A stretch of 64,000 nucleotides of DNA from the NCBI GenBank assembly GCA_020848695.1, contig JADLHT010000038.1, positions 1 through 64,000 of the forward strand. Reading direction: 5' to 3'. This stretch comes from Saprospiraceae bacterium. Its GTDB lineage: Bacteria; Bacteroidota; Bacteroidia; Chitinophagales; Saprospiraceae. The position numbers and the translations under genes are program-made. Positions 26,270-35,870 of this stretch are shown here, piece after piece (the first letter of the stretch is position 1; every line of letters begins with the position of its first letter). The notes beneath the pieces are model-generated. The model saw only the letters and a program-made list of their open reading frames with translations, had not been told where the DNA came from and did not search any database.

Positions 26270-27661
26270 TTATTCAGCTTTCTTTTTCCTTTTAACTTTG
26301 AACAAATCAATCACTTCTTTTTCTGTTAAAAATTCGAAATCAATAAATGCGCTACTGATGAATTTTTTTACTTCCTGGTATTCTTTTGAGCGTTTGTCTT
26401 TATAAAAAAGTAGGAGATTTTTGACATAATTCATGCTTAAAGCTTCAAGTTCCTGATTGAATGCAGAATTATCAAAAATATTCATGTATGACGTAAAGGA
26501 TTTGCTAATTTCAAAGTATTCCTGATATTCAGTTTCCGTTAAGTTGTTTACAATATTAGCAAATTGTTGGATAATTACCAATCTGAGACACTCATTAATC
26601 TGCGACATTCCTTCGTGCTGGGAGTAGAAGGCATTTACAGCGTCAAAACTATCTTCATGAACGAAACCCTTATAATGAATGGTCTCAAGCAAACGATAAA
26701 ATTTACTTAAATCGTCCTGAATTTCTTTATTAATCAAAGAGGCAACCCTTAAATCTGCTTTCTGGCCGAACTTTATACCTTCCTTATAAGATTTTTTTAA
26801 GAAATTGAAATAGAGTGTATTAAATAAGGGGTTTGTTGTTCTGACTTCGTTCAATGTATTGGACAAATGGCCATCTTCTTTTTGACCTAGTTCAATAAAA
26901 TTTGTTACGATGGAAAGAAAATCAACAAAATCTGATTCATTATAAAATTCCTTTCTGGATAATAGAGAATGTAATTCTTGTGCGTAACTTTCGTGGTTAC
27001 ATTTAAATTCAATTCTCTTTAATAGAAAGTTTTTAAGTGTTTGTTCTTCAACCTGAAGCTCTGATACTTTTGTGGGAAAGTTGGCGGTATAAAAATTGTA
27101 ATGAGAGAACTGATTTGCGTATCGTTGATAAAGTTTAGTTCTTTCAGAAATTTCATTGAGTCTTACGTTTCTCATGCTTTGGAAGAAACTTTTTACTTTT
27201 TTGTTTTCTATTTTATCAAGCAGACTGGCTATCCAGATGTCACTGCTTAAAGCAAATCCAACCTGTATAGTTTGACCAATTCTTTGTTTGATCACTTCAA
27301 AATTGGTTGAATCCGAAATAGCCAAAATAACTTCTTTAAAATGCTCTTGCGGGCGATTGTATTTGAATGATTCAGGATTTATGCTTCCTCTTAATACGCT
27401 GTAACCTAATATTCTAGGAATAAATAATCCTTCGAAAGCCGGATTTAATATAGTTTTTTCAAATTCTATGATTTGTAACGGGTGTTTTTCGGCAACTTCT
27501 TGATATAATTCAGATATTAAAGGTTCATAAGTTTCCTGAAGAACTTTATATTCTTCTGTCGTTTCTTCTTCCAGATATTTTGATAATTCATCTGAATTCT
27601 GAATAAGACTTGCTACTTCGGATAGCCTATCTTTATAATCTTGATCTAATGACTGATACAT
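26270..27661 (-). CDS. uncharacterised helical protein, 463 residues
   Basis: The protein is almost entirely alpha-helical, acidic in the N-terminal half with a basic tail (KVKRKKKAE). It has no signal peptide, membrane segment or recognised catalytic motif. Aromatic and charged residues are regularly spaced, suggesting a helical-repeat or solenoid fold. I do not recognise the family. It has its own promoter: a TATATTTG element at 27717 and a perfect dyad immediately after it. It is upstream of nothing on the same strand; the next gene is the convergent TPR protein. Confidence 0.75.
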   Translation of the reverse strand: MYQSLDQDYKDRLSEVASLIQNSDELSKYLEEETTEEYKVLQETYEPLISELYQEVAEKHPLQIIEFEKTILNPAFEGLFIPRILGYSVLRGSINPESFKYNRPQEHFKEVILAISDSTNFEVIKQRIGQTIQVGFALSSDIWIASLLDKIENKKVKSFFQSMRNVRLNEISERTKLYQRYANQFSHYNFYTANFPTKVSELQVEEQTLKNFLLKRIEFKCNHESYAQELHSLLSRKEFYNESDFVDFLSIVTNFIELGQKEDGHLSNTLNEVRTTNPLFNTLYFNFLKKSYKEGIKFGQKADLRVASLINKEIQDDLSKFYRLLETIHYKGFVHEDSFDAVNAFYSQHEGMSQINECLRLVIIQQFANIVNNLTETEYQEYFEISKSFTSYMNIFDNSAFNQELEALSMNYVKNLLLFYKDKRSKEYQEVKKFISSAFIDFEFLTEKEVIDLFKVKRKKKAE

Positions 27662-27689
27662 AAGAAATAATATTATTTTAAATGGAAAA

Positions 27690-27716
27690 CCTGAATAGAT
27701 TTTGGATCTATCCAGG
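27690..27716 (-). promoter_or_regulatory. 11-bp dyad at transcription start of the 463-residue protein gene
   Basis: On the minus strand, CCTGGATAGAT and ATCTATTCAGG pair over 11 positions (one G-T) around a CCAAA loop. The dyad starts one base after the -7 element at 27717-27724, so it covers the expected transcription start. It may be an operator for a repressor or a 5'-end mRNA hairpin; a short TTTT run after it could also make it a weak attenuator. Confidence 0.6.
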
Positions 27717-27724
27717 CAAATATA
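27717..27724 (-). promoter_or_regulatory. -7 promoter element
   Basis: The minus strand reads TATATTTG, matching TAnnTTTG, about 56 bases before the start codon of the 463-residue protein. It directly abuts the dyad at 27690-27716. Confidence 0.5.
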
Positions 27725-27816
27725 AATTTATTTTTTAATAATTATTTAATATAATATTTCTTTAATTAACATATATTAGATAACGTAATACCTAATATAA
27801 ACTAAAATAAAGAATA

Positions 27817-28329
27817 TTATTCTGCCGATTCCGAATTTTCGGATTGAATATTTGTCTCCTGAACAGGTGCAGTGACTACTTCGTTTTCTTCTGGTTTAAT
27901 TTCTTTTGATTTTCTAACTTTTGTAGTTGCGATCATCTGTGAGTGAAAAGCTTCAACTTCTTTTTTATTTTTTTGAACGGCGTCAAGAATGCTACTTTCT
28001 TTTTTGCTAATCCACTCGTTATATCTAGAATCTGCAACTTCCTGAGTAATCGAACCCTTATTCACGCCAACCTGAAGATGCTTGCGATACATAACACCTT
28101 TATATCGTAATATTGCTTTTACAGTATCCGTTGGTTGAGCACCTTGCATTACCCAATGTAGTGCTCTATCCCTGTTTATTTCAATGTTTGCCGGTTTTAC
28201 AATAGGATTATACAATCCTATGTTTTCAATAAATTTACCATCCCGACAGGATCTGGCATCTGCAATCACAATATGATAATAAGGAGCTTTTTTACGTCCG
28301 TGACGTTGTAATCTAATTTTTACGGCCAT
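27817..28329 (-). CDS. rpsP: 30S ribosomal protein S16
   Basis: A 170-residue protein. The S16 domain is residues 1-80: VKIRLQRHGRKKAPYYHIVIADARSCRDGKFIENIGLYNP, then RALHWVMQGAQPTDTV. The remaining 90 residues are a charged Lys/Glu extension, common in Bacteroidota S16 and absent from E. coli S16 (82 residues). It is a small-subunit assembly protein. Transcription likely starts at the TATATTTG element at 28413, giving a leader of about 75 bases with a short TCGGA/TCCGA hairpin. The usual rimM-trmD-rplS partners are not adjacent. Confidence 0.95.
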   Translation of the reverse strand: MAVKIRLQRHGRKKAPYYHIVIADARSCRDGKFIENIGLYNPIVKPANIEINRDRALHWVMQGAQPTDTVKAILRYKGVMYRKHLQVGVNKGSITQEVADSRYNEWISKKESSILDAVQKNKKEVEAFHSQMIATTKVRKSKEIKPEENEVVTAPVQETNIQSENSESAE

Positions 28330-28412
28330 GATGTGCTAAATTTTTTAAGTTAAATATTATTGACCTTGGCTAACTCACTCGGAAAATCCGACCCTGCCAG
28401 CTTTAGCGGATG

Positions 28413-28420
28413 CAAATATA
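28413..28420 (-). promoter_or_regulatory. -7 promoter element of rpsP
   Basis: The minus strand reads TATATTTG (TAnnTTTG). The leader between it and the rpsP ATG includes a small hairpin (TCGGA-TTT-TCCGA), which could be a site for ribosomal-protein feedback; that is speculative. Confidence 0.45.
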
Positions 28421-28577
28421 CGTTTATTCTGGAGATAATGACTCATTTTTTCCTTAATTAAGATCTTGATTAAGGGATAGAACTTTTATTTAATCTTCAA
28501 TATTTTATCATTTGTTTTACAATATATAGAAAATAAGGTATTTATATATTGTAAATATAATATATTTATTATTTTTT

Positions 28578-29237
28578 TCATTTACTCGAAGATTGCAGAT
28601 CTGACAGATTATGTGAAGATTTTATTATCAATAATTCAAAGATTAGCGTGGAAAGCTTGTAAAATGATTTTAGATCCGTCTTTTCAAGAATTTTATGCTC
28701 AACGTACAATAATAAGTAGTAATTACTTCCTTCAATTTGTATTTTTTGATTTTTCAAGCATAAATTTCTTACGTCATCATCGAAATATTTTCGGATTAAC
28801 TGTTCAAATTCACCGCTTAGATGAAACTTTTTAGAGAACAATTCATCGGATTGAAAATCTATGTCATCATAACCAAACCATTCAGCAATGGTGTGCAATA
28901 TGTTTTCCGGTTTAAGTGTGAATCTTGGTAAAGCTAATCGTTTACTATTAAAAAGTCGAACAGTCTGATCGATACTAACAGAAGTTTTTCCGGTTCTAAG
29001 CTGATAGGAGTAATCAAAAAGCAGATTTGATTCCAACAGGTTTTTTTGTATGCATTGATATTTGATCTTTCCGTCAGAACCTTCAGTAAACAAGGAAAAA
29101 TCACTAAATTGAGCAATCAGTCCAATATCATTTTCTGTACTGAATATAAGACCGTTATCAAATGCAAATTCTCTTAAATGTTCTTCTCGATTGATTTCGT
29201 TGCCTAATAGAAGATTCCAAATTCTATTGAAATTCAT
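28578..29237 (-). CDS. conserved uncharacterised protein
   Basis: A soluble 219-residue protein with no signal peptide. The C-terminal two thirds (residues about 95-195: LALPRFTLKPENIL, GYDDIDFQSDELFSKKF and LSGEFEQLIRKYFDDDVR, then IQIEGSNYYLLLY) resembles an unnamed family I recall from several phyla, with the pattern F-x-L-x-P-E, then D-I-D-F, then an I/V-R-x-Y/F-F block and V/I-E-G. No catalytic residues are evident. It lies 16 bases after the acyl-CoA carboxylase gene and is the last gene of that run. Confidence 0.75.
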   Translation of the reverse strand: MNFNRIWNLLLGNEINREEHLREFAFDNGLIFSTENDIGLIAQFSDFSLFTEGSDGKIKYQCIQKNLLESNLLFDYSYQLRTGKTSVSIDQTVRLFNSKRLALPRFTLKPENILHTIAEWFGYDDIDFQSDELFSKKFHLSGEFEQLIRKYFDDDVRNLCLKNQKIQIEGSNYYLLLYVEHKILEKTDLKSFYKLSTLIFELLIIKSSHNLSDLQSSSK

Positions 29238-29252
29238 TATAGCTTGACTTAT

Positions 29253-30794
29253 TTATAATGGGATATTCCCGTGTTTCTTCCTGGGTAAATTATCAACCTT
29301 ATTAATAAGCGTAGAGAAGGACTTAATTAGTTTTTTACGAGTTTCTTTGGGTTCGATTACCTCATCTATAAAGCCTCTGGCTGCAGCATGATATGGATTG
29401 GCAAATTTATTGGCATATTCCTGTTCTTTTTCAATCATTGCTTTTGCTGGATCTGAAGAGGAGTCAATTTCTTTTTTGAAGATTATTTCCGTGGCACCCT
29501 TAGCTCCCATAACTGCAATTTCAGCACAAGGCCAGGCATAATTAAAATCAGCACCAATATGTTTACTATTCATAACATCATAGGCACCACCATAAGCTTT
29601 TCTGGTGATAAGGGTAATTCTTGGTACAGTTGCCTCGCTAAAAGCATAAAGAAGTTTGGCTCCGTTACTTATGATGCCATTCCATTCCTGGTCAGATCCG
29701 GGTAGAAAACCAGGAACATCTTCAAGGACTAATAATGGGATATTAAAGCAATCACAGGTTCGGACAAATCGTGCGCCTTTTTTACTTGCATTAACATCCA
29801 GGCAACCTGCGAGAACCATAGGTTGATTGGCAATTATACCAATACTTTTACCAGCTAATCTTGCGAATCCAACAACTATATTATCCGCAAACTCCTCATG
29901 GATTTCAAAGAAACTGTCTGGGTCAATTATTTTTTCGATGATTGATTTTATGTCATAGGGTTGCATTGGATTTTCAGGGATGATATCTTCGATTTGTTCT
30001 ATTGTTTCATCAACAAACAAGTAGGGAAGATCTTCTGCAGTTTCTTCACAATTTTGGGGAAGATAAGATATTAATTTCTTAATGGATTCAATGCAATCAA
30101 TATCATTAACAGCCGTTAATTGTGTTACTCCACTTTTAGTTGCATGAGTATGAGCACCCCCTAATTGTTCAGAATTAATTTCTTCATTGGTTACTGTTTT
30201 TACAACATTAGGCCCGGTTACAAACATATAAGAACTCTCTTCAACCATAATAATGAAATCCGTAATTGCCGGCGAGTAAACTGCACCTCCTGCACAAGGT
30301 CCCATAATCGCGGATATCTGTGGGATGACACCGGATGCTCGAACATTTCTATAAAAAATATCTGCATAACCGGCTAGACTTCTTACCCCTTCCTGTATTC
30401 TTGCTCCTCCCGAATCGTTTAATCCAATGATGGGTGCGCCGTTTCGAAGTGCCAGATCCATTAGTTTGCATATTTTTTCTGCGTGCGTTTCTGAAAGTGA
30501 ACCTCCGAATACCGTAAAATCTTGGGCATAAACATAAACCAACCTTTCACGGATAGTTCCATACGCAGTAATTACTCCGTCACCATAAAACAATTGATCA
30601 TTCATTCCAAAATCATAGGTACGATGTGTTACTAACATTCCCATTTCCTCCATACTCCCCGGATCAAGAAGAAGTTCTATTCTCTCTCTTGCTGTTAATT
30701 TTCCTTTGCTATGTTGTGAATCAATTTTTTTTTGACCGCCTCCCAATAATGCTTCTTCTTTTTTAATTCTTAGTTCATTAATCTTTTTCTGCAT
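29253..30794 (-). CDS. acyl-CoA carboxylase carboxyltransferase subunit (propionyl-CoA carboxylase beta type)
   Basis: A 513-residue biotin-dependent carboxyltransferase: [33 protein letters not shown], the oxyanion region [12 protein letters not shown] with [13 protein letters not shown], and the C-terminal [14 protein letters not shown] and [15 protein letters not shown] segments. It transfers carboxyl from biotin to propionyl- or methylmalonyl-type acyl-CoA. No biotin carboxylase or carrier gene is adjacent, so partners are elsewhere; a methylmalonyl-CoA decarboxylase role cannot be excluded. I start at 30794 ([20 protein letters not shown]) because this is the family's N-terminus; an in-frame start at 30860 would overlap the upstream gene and add a non-conserved segment. 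Confidence 0.9.
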   Translation of the reverse strand: MQKKINELRIKKEEALLGGGQKKIDSQHSKGKLTARERIELLLDPGSMEEMGMLVTHRTYDFGMNDQLFYGDGVITAYGTIRERLVYVYAQDFTVFGGSLSETHAEKICKLMDLALRNGAPIIGLNDSGGARIQEGVRSLAGYADIFYRNVRASGVIPQISAIMGPCAGGAVYSPAITDFIIMVEESSYMFVTGPNVVKTVTNEEINSEQLGGAHTHATKSGVTQLTAVNDIDCIESIKKLISYLPQNCEETAEDLPYLFVDETIEQIEDIIPENPMQPYDIKSIIEKIIDPDSFFEIHEEFADNIVVGFARLAGKSIGIIANQPMVLAGCLDVNASKKGARFVRTCDCFNIPLLVLEDVPGFLPGSDQEWNGIISNGAKLLYAFSEATVPRITLITRKAYGGAYDVMNSKHIGADFNYAWPCAEIAVMGAKGATEIIFKKEIDSSSDPAKAMIEKEQEYANKFANPYHAAARGFIDEVIEPKETRKKLIKSFSTLINKVDNLPRKKHGNIPL

Positions 30795-30841
30795 TTGAAT
30801 ATATATAATTTTAACAGTGTTGTAAAGGTATGAAAATGTAT

Positions 30842-31528
30842 TTAACAATACCGATTCCAATCCACATCCTTAAATGGTTCAAACGCGGGATGTTGGTTTG
30901 GCAAAGCAATAAATTCCTTCGTCTTCGAACCTGGATTAATCATAAATGAATTGAAATAGCAATGTAATCCAATACATGAATCATTGAATATTTTTTTGGC
31001 ACCATACAATTCATCGTTCCATAAAGGATGCTCAATAAATGCAAGCTGAGCACGAATCTGATGATATCTGCCTGTAATTAATCTTATTTGCAAAAGGCTA
31101 TAATTGGCTATGGAAGAAATTAAAGAATAGTTTAATTTCGAAAGTTTAAAATCATTAGATGATTGTTCGTTATTTACAATTGCTTTATGAAGCAAAACAT
31201 CCTTTCTAATAAAGTGTTGGAGATCAGATTCCTTATTTGACAAATTCCCTTCAACAATAGCGAAATATTTTTTTGAGACGACATTATCGATCCATTGTTT
31301 TTGTAGGAAAATACAATTTGATTTATTTTTGGCGAAGAGCACAAGTCCGCTCGTAGGGCGATCAATTCGATTTACTACAAATATTTTTTGATTTGATTTC
31401 AATTGAATATTCTGTTGAACCCAATCCAGTAAATTGGGATGATTATTTTTATCTGGTTCAACTTGTAACCCAAAGGGTTTGTTAATTACAAGGATGTCAT
31501 TATTTTCAAAAACAATATTGATATTCAT
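30842..31528 (-). CDS. RluA-family pseudouridine synthase
   Basis: A 228-residue enzyme isomerising uridine to pseudouridine in RNA. It has the [22 protein letters not shown] strand of the family, the catalytic Asp in [15 protein letters not shown] (about residue 58), the YFAIVEG strand and [13 protein letters not shown] near residue 153. There is no S4 domain, so it belongs with the short RluA/TruC-like group; target RNA unknown. The ATG at 31528 overlaps the stop of the preceding giant gene by one base (TAATG), a translational-coupling arrangement. An in-frame start at 31546 would lie inside that gene. Confidence 0.88.
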   Translation of the reverse strand: MNINIVFENNDILVINKPFGLQVEPDKNNHPNLLDWVQQNIQLKSNQKIFVVNRIDRPTSGLVLFAKNKSNCIFLQKQWIDNVVSKKYFAIVEGNLSNKESDLQHFIRKDVLLHKAIVNNEQSSNDFKLSKLNYSLISSIANYSLLQIRLITGRYHQIRAQLAFIEHPLWNDELYGAKKIFNDSCIGLHCYFNSFMINPGSKTKEFIALPNQHPAFEPFKDVDWNRYC

Positions 31529-34500
31529 TAACGAATTAAAGTACAATCACCTTTTAAGATCTGAGTTTCGCCATTATTCCATTCAATACTTAGCCAATAA
31601 GTATAAACTCCGGTACTCGAAGGTTGATCCTTGAAATCTCCATTCCAGCCAAAGACGTTTTCAAAAGGATTGATGTTTTCCTTTTTAAATAATAAAGCTC
31701 CCCATCGATCATAAATTTGAAATGACTTAATACTTTTTATAGATTCCGGAATACCTATTGGTTGCAGAAAATCATTAATGCCGTCTCCATTTGGACTAAA
31801 TATATTAGGCATCCAAATGCCTCGTTTAATGAGCAAAATTCTAATGGTTGCTGTTGCTGTACAACCATTTTTATTGGTTAGTGTAATTGTAAATGTATTA
31901 TCTTCTTCTAAGTTTCTTGTTTCAGGATTCGGGCATGTATTGCAAGTTAATTTCTCAGCAGGTTGCCATTCGATACTTTCAATGGAGTCAGAATTTAAAC
32001 TAGTTGTAAATTTTAATGTAGCGTTTGTTCCTTCATCAATTTTTAAATCTTGTGGTAGGCTTACATCAATGAGAGAAGGTAGGTTGACTTGAAATGAAGA
32101 ATTCAGTTCGCATCCGTTTTTATCAATTACCTTTAGGTTATGCATGCCAGGACTAAGATTGGATACAGGAAATTGTGAAATTCCGATTCCGTCTAAAAGA
32201 TACTGAAGAGGTTTTTCTCCACCCTGGACAATCACCGAGTTCAAATAGGCGATGTCACCTTGACATTTCGGCTGTGAATATTCCGGATTAATTGATAAAG
32301 GGATATTTGTATTTTCTTTTACAAAAACAGAATCAGTAACACTGCATCCGTTTCTTCCGGTAACTTTTATAAAATAATAAGCCTGCCCCGAAATTAACGG
32401 ATTTACTGAATTTTGTCCGGATAAAATATTCCCAGATGGACTGCTCCAGATAATAAATGGATTGGTAACGTTGAGAAGATTTGCATTTAAACTGAGTTGT
32501 TTTATAGTACAGCTTAGTTCTCCTGGTTTTTGAATTAGAATAACGGGTAAGCTCTTATCTTCAATAACATCAATGGATCGGGTTGCAGAACATAAATTAG
32601 AGGAATCAATAATTGTTAAAGAGTATCGGCCAGGTTTATTAATCTTGATTTGTTTTAAATTCAAAGAATCAAGAATGTTTCCAGACTGTGTCAACCAGTT
32701 GTAATAACTAGATCCGCTATTCGCTGATCCGGTGCTATAAAGGGTAATTGTACTAATGTTGCAACTTAATGTATCGGGTAAAAGAATATTTACTATGGGT
32801 TTTACTGTATCGATATTTACGATTAGCTGATCAGAATTCTCACAGCCATTCTTCAGATTTAATACGTTAAATTCATAAGTTCCCGGGGAATTGGTTGTAA
32901 TTTTTATCGGATCCGGACCATTAATAATTATTCCATTGCTGGTAGTCCATTGGAACGACAAACCTGATGTGTTGCTGTTACTTTCTCCTCTTAAGGAGAC
33001 TACTTGAATTCCACAATTCAAAATTAAATCACTTCCTGCATCTGCAACTGGCTTAATTGTATCTATTAGTACAATTACAGAAGATGAAGAAGAACATCCA
33101 TTACCATTATCTGTTACAATTACTGTGTAAGTTCCTGCTTCAATGACTGTTGGTTTAGATTGGTTTGGATTAGTAATCTTTTGATTGTTGTTACTGGTCC
33201 AAGAATAAGTCAGACTATTTCCGGTCTGTGTATTTCCTATCGCTTCCAGAATTATTGAATTGGTACGACAATTTAATTCATTCGGTGGATTAATATTCAA
33301 AGTTGGTTTGTTGGCATCCGGTACTACAATTATCGTTGCGGAATCCTGGCAGCCATTGAGGGTGTCTTTAATGACTAAAGTATAATTTCCTGAGGTAGTA
33401 ATTGAAATATTATTTGTTCCGTTACCACTTAATATGTTTCCATTGGAAGTGGTCCAATGGTATTGATAAGACGGCCCAGAACTGGACTGAGAAGCATCAA
33501 TGGATAAAACGGTATCCTTACATTGAAAAATTAAATTTGGTCCAAGAGTTACTGTCGGCTTTATAAAATTTTCAAAAACTGCAATGGAATCAACTACTTC
33601 ACAATGATTGGTTGTATCAACGAGACGAACTTTATAGATTCCCTTTTGATCAGCACTAATATCAAAGCTGTCAGGAGAGCCAATTATATTGCCATTGTTG
33701 CTAGACCATTGAATGATTAAATTATTATAATTATTAGAAGTGGCAGTTAACTGGATTTTGTCCCTCATACAATTTAATTCAAGGGCTGGAAGAAAATTTA
33801 ATGATGGAAATTTTCTGATATCTCTGATTACTATTGAATCTAAATCATAGCAGCCGTTGATTTGATTCAAGGTGCGTACTGTAACGTATCCTGATTGATT
33901 TAAAGTTTTTAATTCGATAGTATCGTCACTCACAAATGAGCCATCTGGAAATGTCCAATAATATTTTTGATTTAAAGTATGTATTCCGTTTAATTTGATG
34001 CTGGCATTGTTGTTTATACAGTTAATCTCAATGACAGAGTCAGTATTTATTTGCGGCTGTAGAGTGTCGATGAATACATTCCAAAATTGAACATTAGAAC
34101 AATTGTTCTTTTTATTGATAAGTTTTAGTTGATATATTCCGGTTTGGTTTGATTGGATTTCGGACCTATTCTTTTCAATCAATTTGTTCGGAAAAGTCCA
34201 TTCATATTCAAATGTATTTGTATCGTTTACAGAGGCAAGGAGATTAATATTTCTTCTAACACAATTAATTAAGGTGTCACCACTTAATTTAAAGTCAGGG
34301 ATTGTTGTATCAGCAGAAACGGATTTATCAAGTTCAAGTTTGCAACCTGTTGAGATATCTGTAATTGTTACTTTATAATTTTGAGGTTTGAGAACTTTAA
34401 TTGTTTCGGTACTGTCTCCTGAAATAATATCTGCTTGGGGTGACCAATCGTAGGTATAAATTCCACTACCTGTATTCATGTTAACCTGAAGCGAAATGGT

Positions 34501-35646
34501 ATCTTTAGAGCAATTGGCAATTCCCTGTTCTCGAATCAATCCATCCAGTTTTTCAGGTGCTTCATAATCAATTGTTGCTTCTTCTTCACAAACGGTGTTT
34601 CCGTTCCTATAGACCACTTTTATTATATAAGTTCCGGTGCCTTTTCCTTTAGCAATAAGTCCGTTGGTTGAAACAATGGTTCCTCCTATACTTGACCATT
34701 CATAACTGATCCCTGGACCTGCACTGGATCCTGTTCCAAACAAATCAAAAATTTCTGAACTGCATTTGGGTTTGACAGGAATTTGTATGGCTGCTTTAAG
34801 ATCAACTATTTCTACTTCAACCTCATCTTCATCTATGCATTTGTCATACAGAGCAATATCGTCTAATGCAAAGTCATTTCCATAACCGACTCCGGTTTGT
34901 TCACTGATGCAAATTGTTGCAGAGCCAGAAGTAGCGGTGAAGCATGCCATCATTAATGCCCAGTCACACAAACCGCCAACTTGACCTCCTCCGATATTGT
35001 TTCCATTAACTGTAATGCCGAGTATAGCCGGAGCTGTTGCAAATACTGACATCGAATATAACTCAAACTGATACATATTGCCAGGAGTAACAGCAACAGT
35101 TTGGCACCAAACTTTCTTTCCGGCTTGAGTTGATCCATCTACAAGCCACATATTGCTTGAACCGCTGGTGTGATCACCGCAAGTTGAAAATCCTGAATTG
35201 TACAATTGTGGATTTGTTGCAATGGCAACATTATCAGGTCCAAATCCTTGTCCTAATATTTTAAATACATATTCGGTAGAAAATCCTGAATAGCCTCCTT
35301 CAAAATTTCCATTGACAATGAGATTATTATTTCCTATTACTTCTGCTGATAATTTATACTTGTATTTACCAGGAGTTTTTAGAGTTACCATAGGGTCGAT
35401 AGACTTAGGGTCGCTTAATCCGTTTGCTGGTGTCCATTCAAATTTGTTGGGATTGCCATTGATTACACCTTGCAATTGAAGCATCATAGTCGGATCACAG
35501 GTGAAGATATCTGGTCCTGCATCAACCAGTCCGTTGCATTGTCCAAATAGGCTGGATCTGTTCAAAAATGGTTCTAATAATAGGATTAGAAATACGAAGG
35601 TAAATGTGACAATCCGATTGACAAATCTTATCATTACTAGATTCAA
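31528..35646 (-). CDS. giant secreted Ig-repeat protein with T9SS gliding-type C-terminal domain
   Basis: A 1372-residue protein with an N-terminal signal peptide. The first region, residues about 36-105, is PKD/Ig-like. Residues about 107-275 look like a jelly-roll domain (starting NLIVNGNFEGGYSGF, ending with DFALDDIALYD), as in carbohydrate-binding modules. About ten tandem Ig-like repeats of 80-86 residues follow, each with a Cys pair (L-x-C near the start, N-G-C near the end) and a GxYxVxV strand. The C-terminus is a CHU_C/type B sorting domain (PNIFSPNGDGINDFLQP, IYDRWGALLFKKE, W-N-G, GVYTYWL). It is exported by type IX secretion and probably held on or near the cell surface as an adhesin or filament. 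ATG 35634 is an alternative start. Confidence 0.9.
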   Translation of the reverse strand: MNLVMIRFVNRIVTFTFVFLILLLEPFLNRSSLFGQCNGLVDAGPDIFTCDPTMMLQLQGVINGNPNKFEWTPANGLSDPKSIDPMVTLKTPGKYKYKLSAEVIGNNNLIVNGNFEGGYSGFSTEYVFKILGQGFGPDNVAIATNPQLYNSGFSTCGDHTSGSSNMWLVDGSTQAGKKVWCQTVAVTPGNMYQFELYSMSVFATAPAILGITVNGNNIGGGQVGGLCDWALMMACFTATSGSATICISEQTGVGYGNDFALDDIALYDKCIDEDEVEVEIVDLKAAIQIPVKPKCSSEIFDLFGTGSSAGPGISYEWSSIGGTIVSTNGLIAKGKGTGTYIIKVVYRNGNTVCEEEATIDYEAPEKLDGLIREQGIANCSKDTISLQVNMNTGSGIYTYDWSPQADIISGDSTETIKVLKPQNYKVTITDISTGCKLELDKSVSADTTIPDFKLSGDTLINCVRRNINLLASVNDTNTFEYEWTFPNKLIEKNRSEIQSNQTGIYQLKLINKKNNCSNVQFWNVFIDTLQPQINTDSVIEINCINNNASIKLNGIHTLNQKYYWTFPDGSFVSDDTIELKTLNQSGYVTVRTLNQINGCYDLDSIVIRDIRKFPSLNFLPALELNCMRDKIQLTATSNNYNNLIIQWSSNNGNIIGSPDSFDISADQKGIYKVRLVDTTNHCEVVDSIAVFENFIKPTVTLGPNLIFQCKDTVLSIDASQSSSGPSYQYHWTTSNGNILSGNGTNNISITTSGNYTLVIKDTLNGCQDSATIIVVPDANKPTLNINPPNELNCRTNSIILEAIGNTQTGNSLTYSWTSNNNQKITNPNQSKPTVIEAGTYTVIVTDNGNGCSSSSSVIVLIDTIKPVADAGSDLILNCGIQVVSLRGESNSNTSGLSFQWTTSNGIIINGPDPIKITTNSPGTYEFNVLNLKNGCENSDQLIVNIDTVKPIVNILLPDTLSCNISTITLYSTGSANSGSSYYNWLTQSGNILDSLNLKQIKINKPGRYSLTIIDSSNLCSATRSIDVIEDKSLPVILIQKPGELSCTIKQLSLNANLLNVTNPFIIWSSPSGNILSGQNSVNPLISGQAYYFIKVTGRNGCSVTDSVFVKENTNIPLSINPEYSQPKCQGDIAYLNSVIVQGGEKPLQYLLDGIGISQFPVSNLSPGMHNLKVIDKNGCELNSSFQVNLPSLIDVSLPQDLKIDEGTNATLKFTTSLNSDSIESIEWQPAEKLTCNTCPNPETRNLEEDNTFTITLTNKNGCTATATIRILLIKRGIWMPNIFSPNGDGINDFLQPIGIPESIKSIKSFQIYDRWGALLFKKENINPFENVFGWNGDFKDQPSSTGVYTYWLSIEWNNGETQILKGDCTLIR

Positions 35647-35657
35647 AATGGTTAATG

Positions 35658-35665
35658 CAAAAATA
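35658..35665 (-). promoter_or_regulatory. -7 promoter element of the giant Ig-repeat gene
   Basis: The minus strand reads TATTTTTG (TAnnTTTG). It lies 12 bases before ATG 35646 and 24 before ATG 35634, so if it is real the later start or a near-leaderless mRNA is implied. Confidence 0.4.
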
Positions 35666-35796
35666 GCAATTAAATTCCTTTTTAGGTACAGATAGTTCTA
35701 TTTACTTAATTGTAAATTAAATGGCGAGTAAGTTAGAATCCAGGAAAATTTTTTTACAATAATTGATAACAATTTTAACATTTCTAAATTAATGAT

Positions 35797-35804
35797 TAAA
35801 TTTG
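35797..35804 (+). promoter_or_regulatory. -7 promoter element of the caspase-TPR gene
   Basis: TAAATTTG matches TAnnTTTG 67 bases before the caspase-TPR start. It lies in the 224-bp gap shared with the divergent giant Ig-repeat gene. No good -33 box is seen. Confidence 0.45.
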
Positions 35805-35870
35805 TATTGTCCATTGATCATTCGATCTGGTGATTCTGTATTGAATGGTAGTTGGTTAAATTGTTGACCC

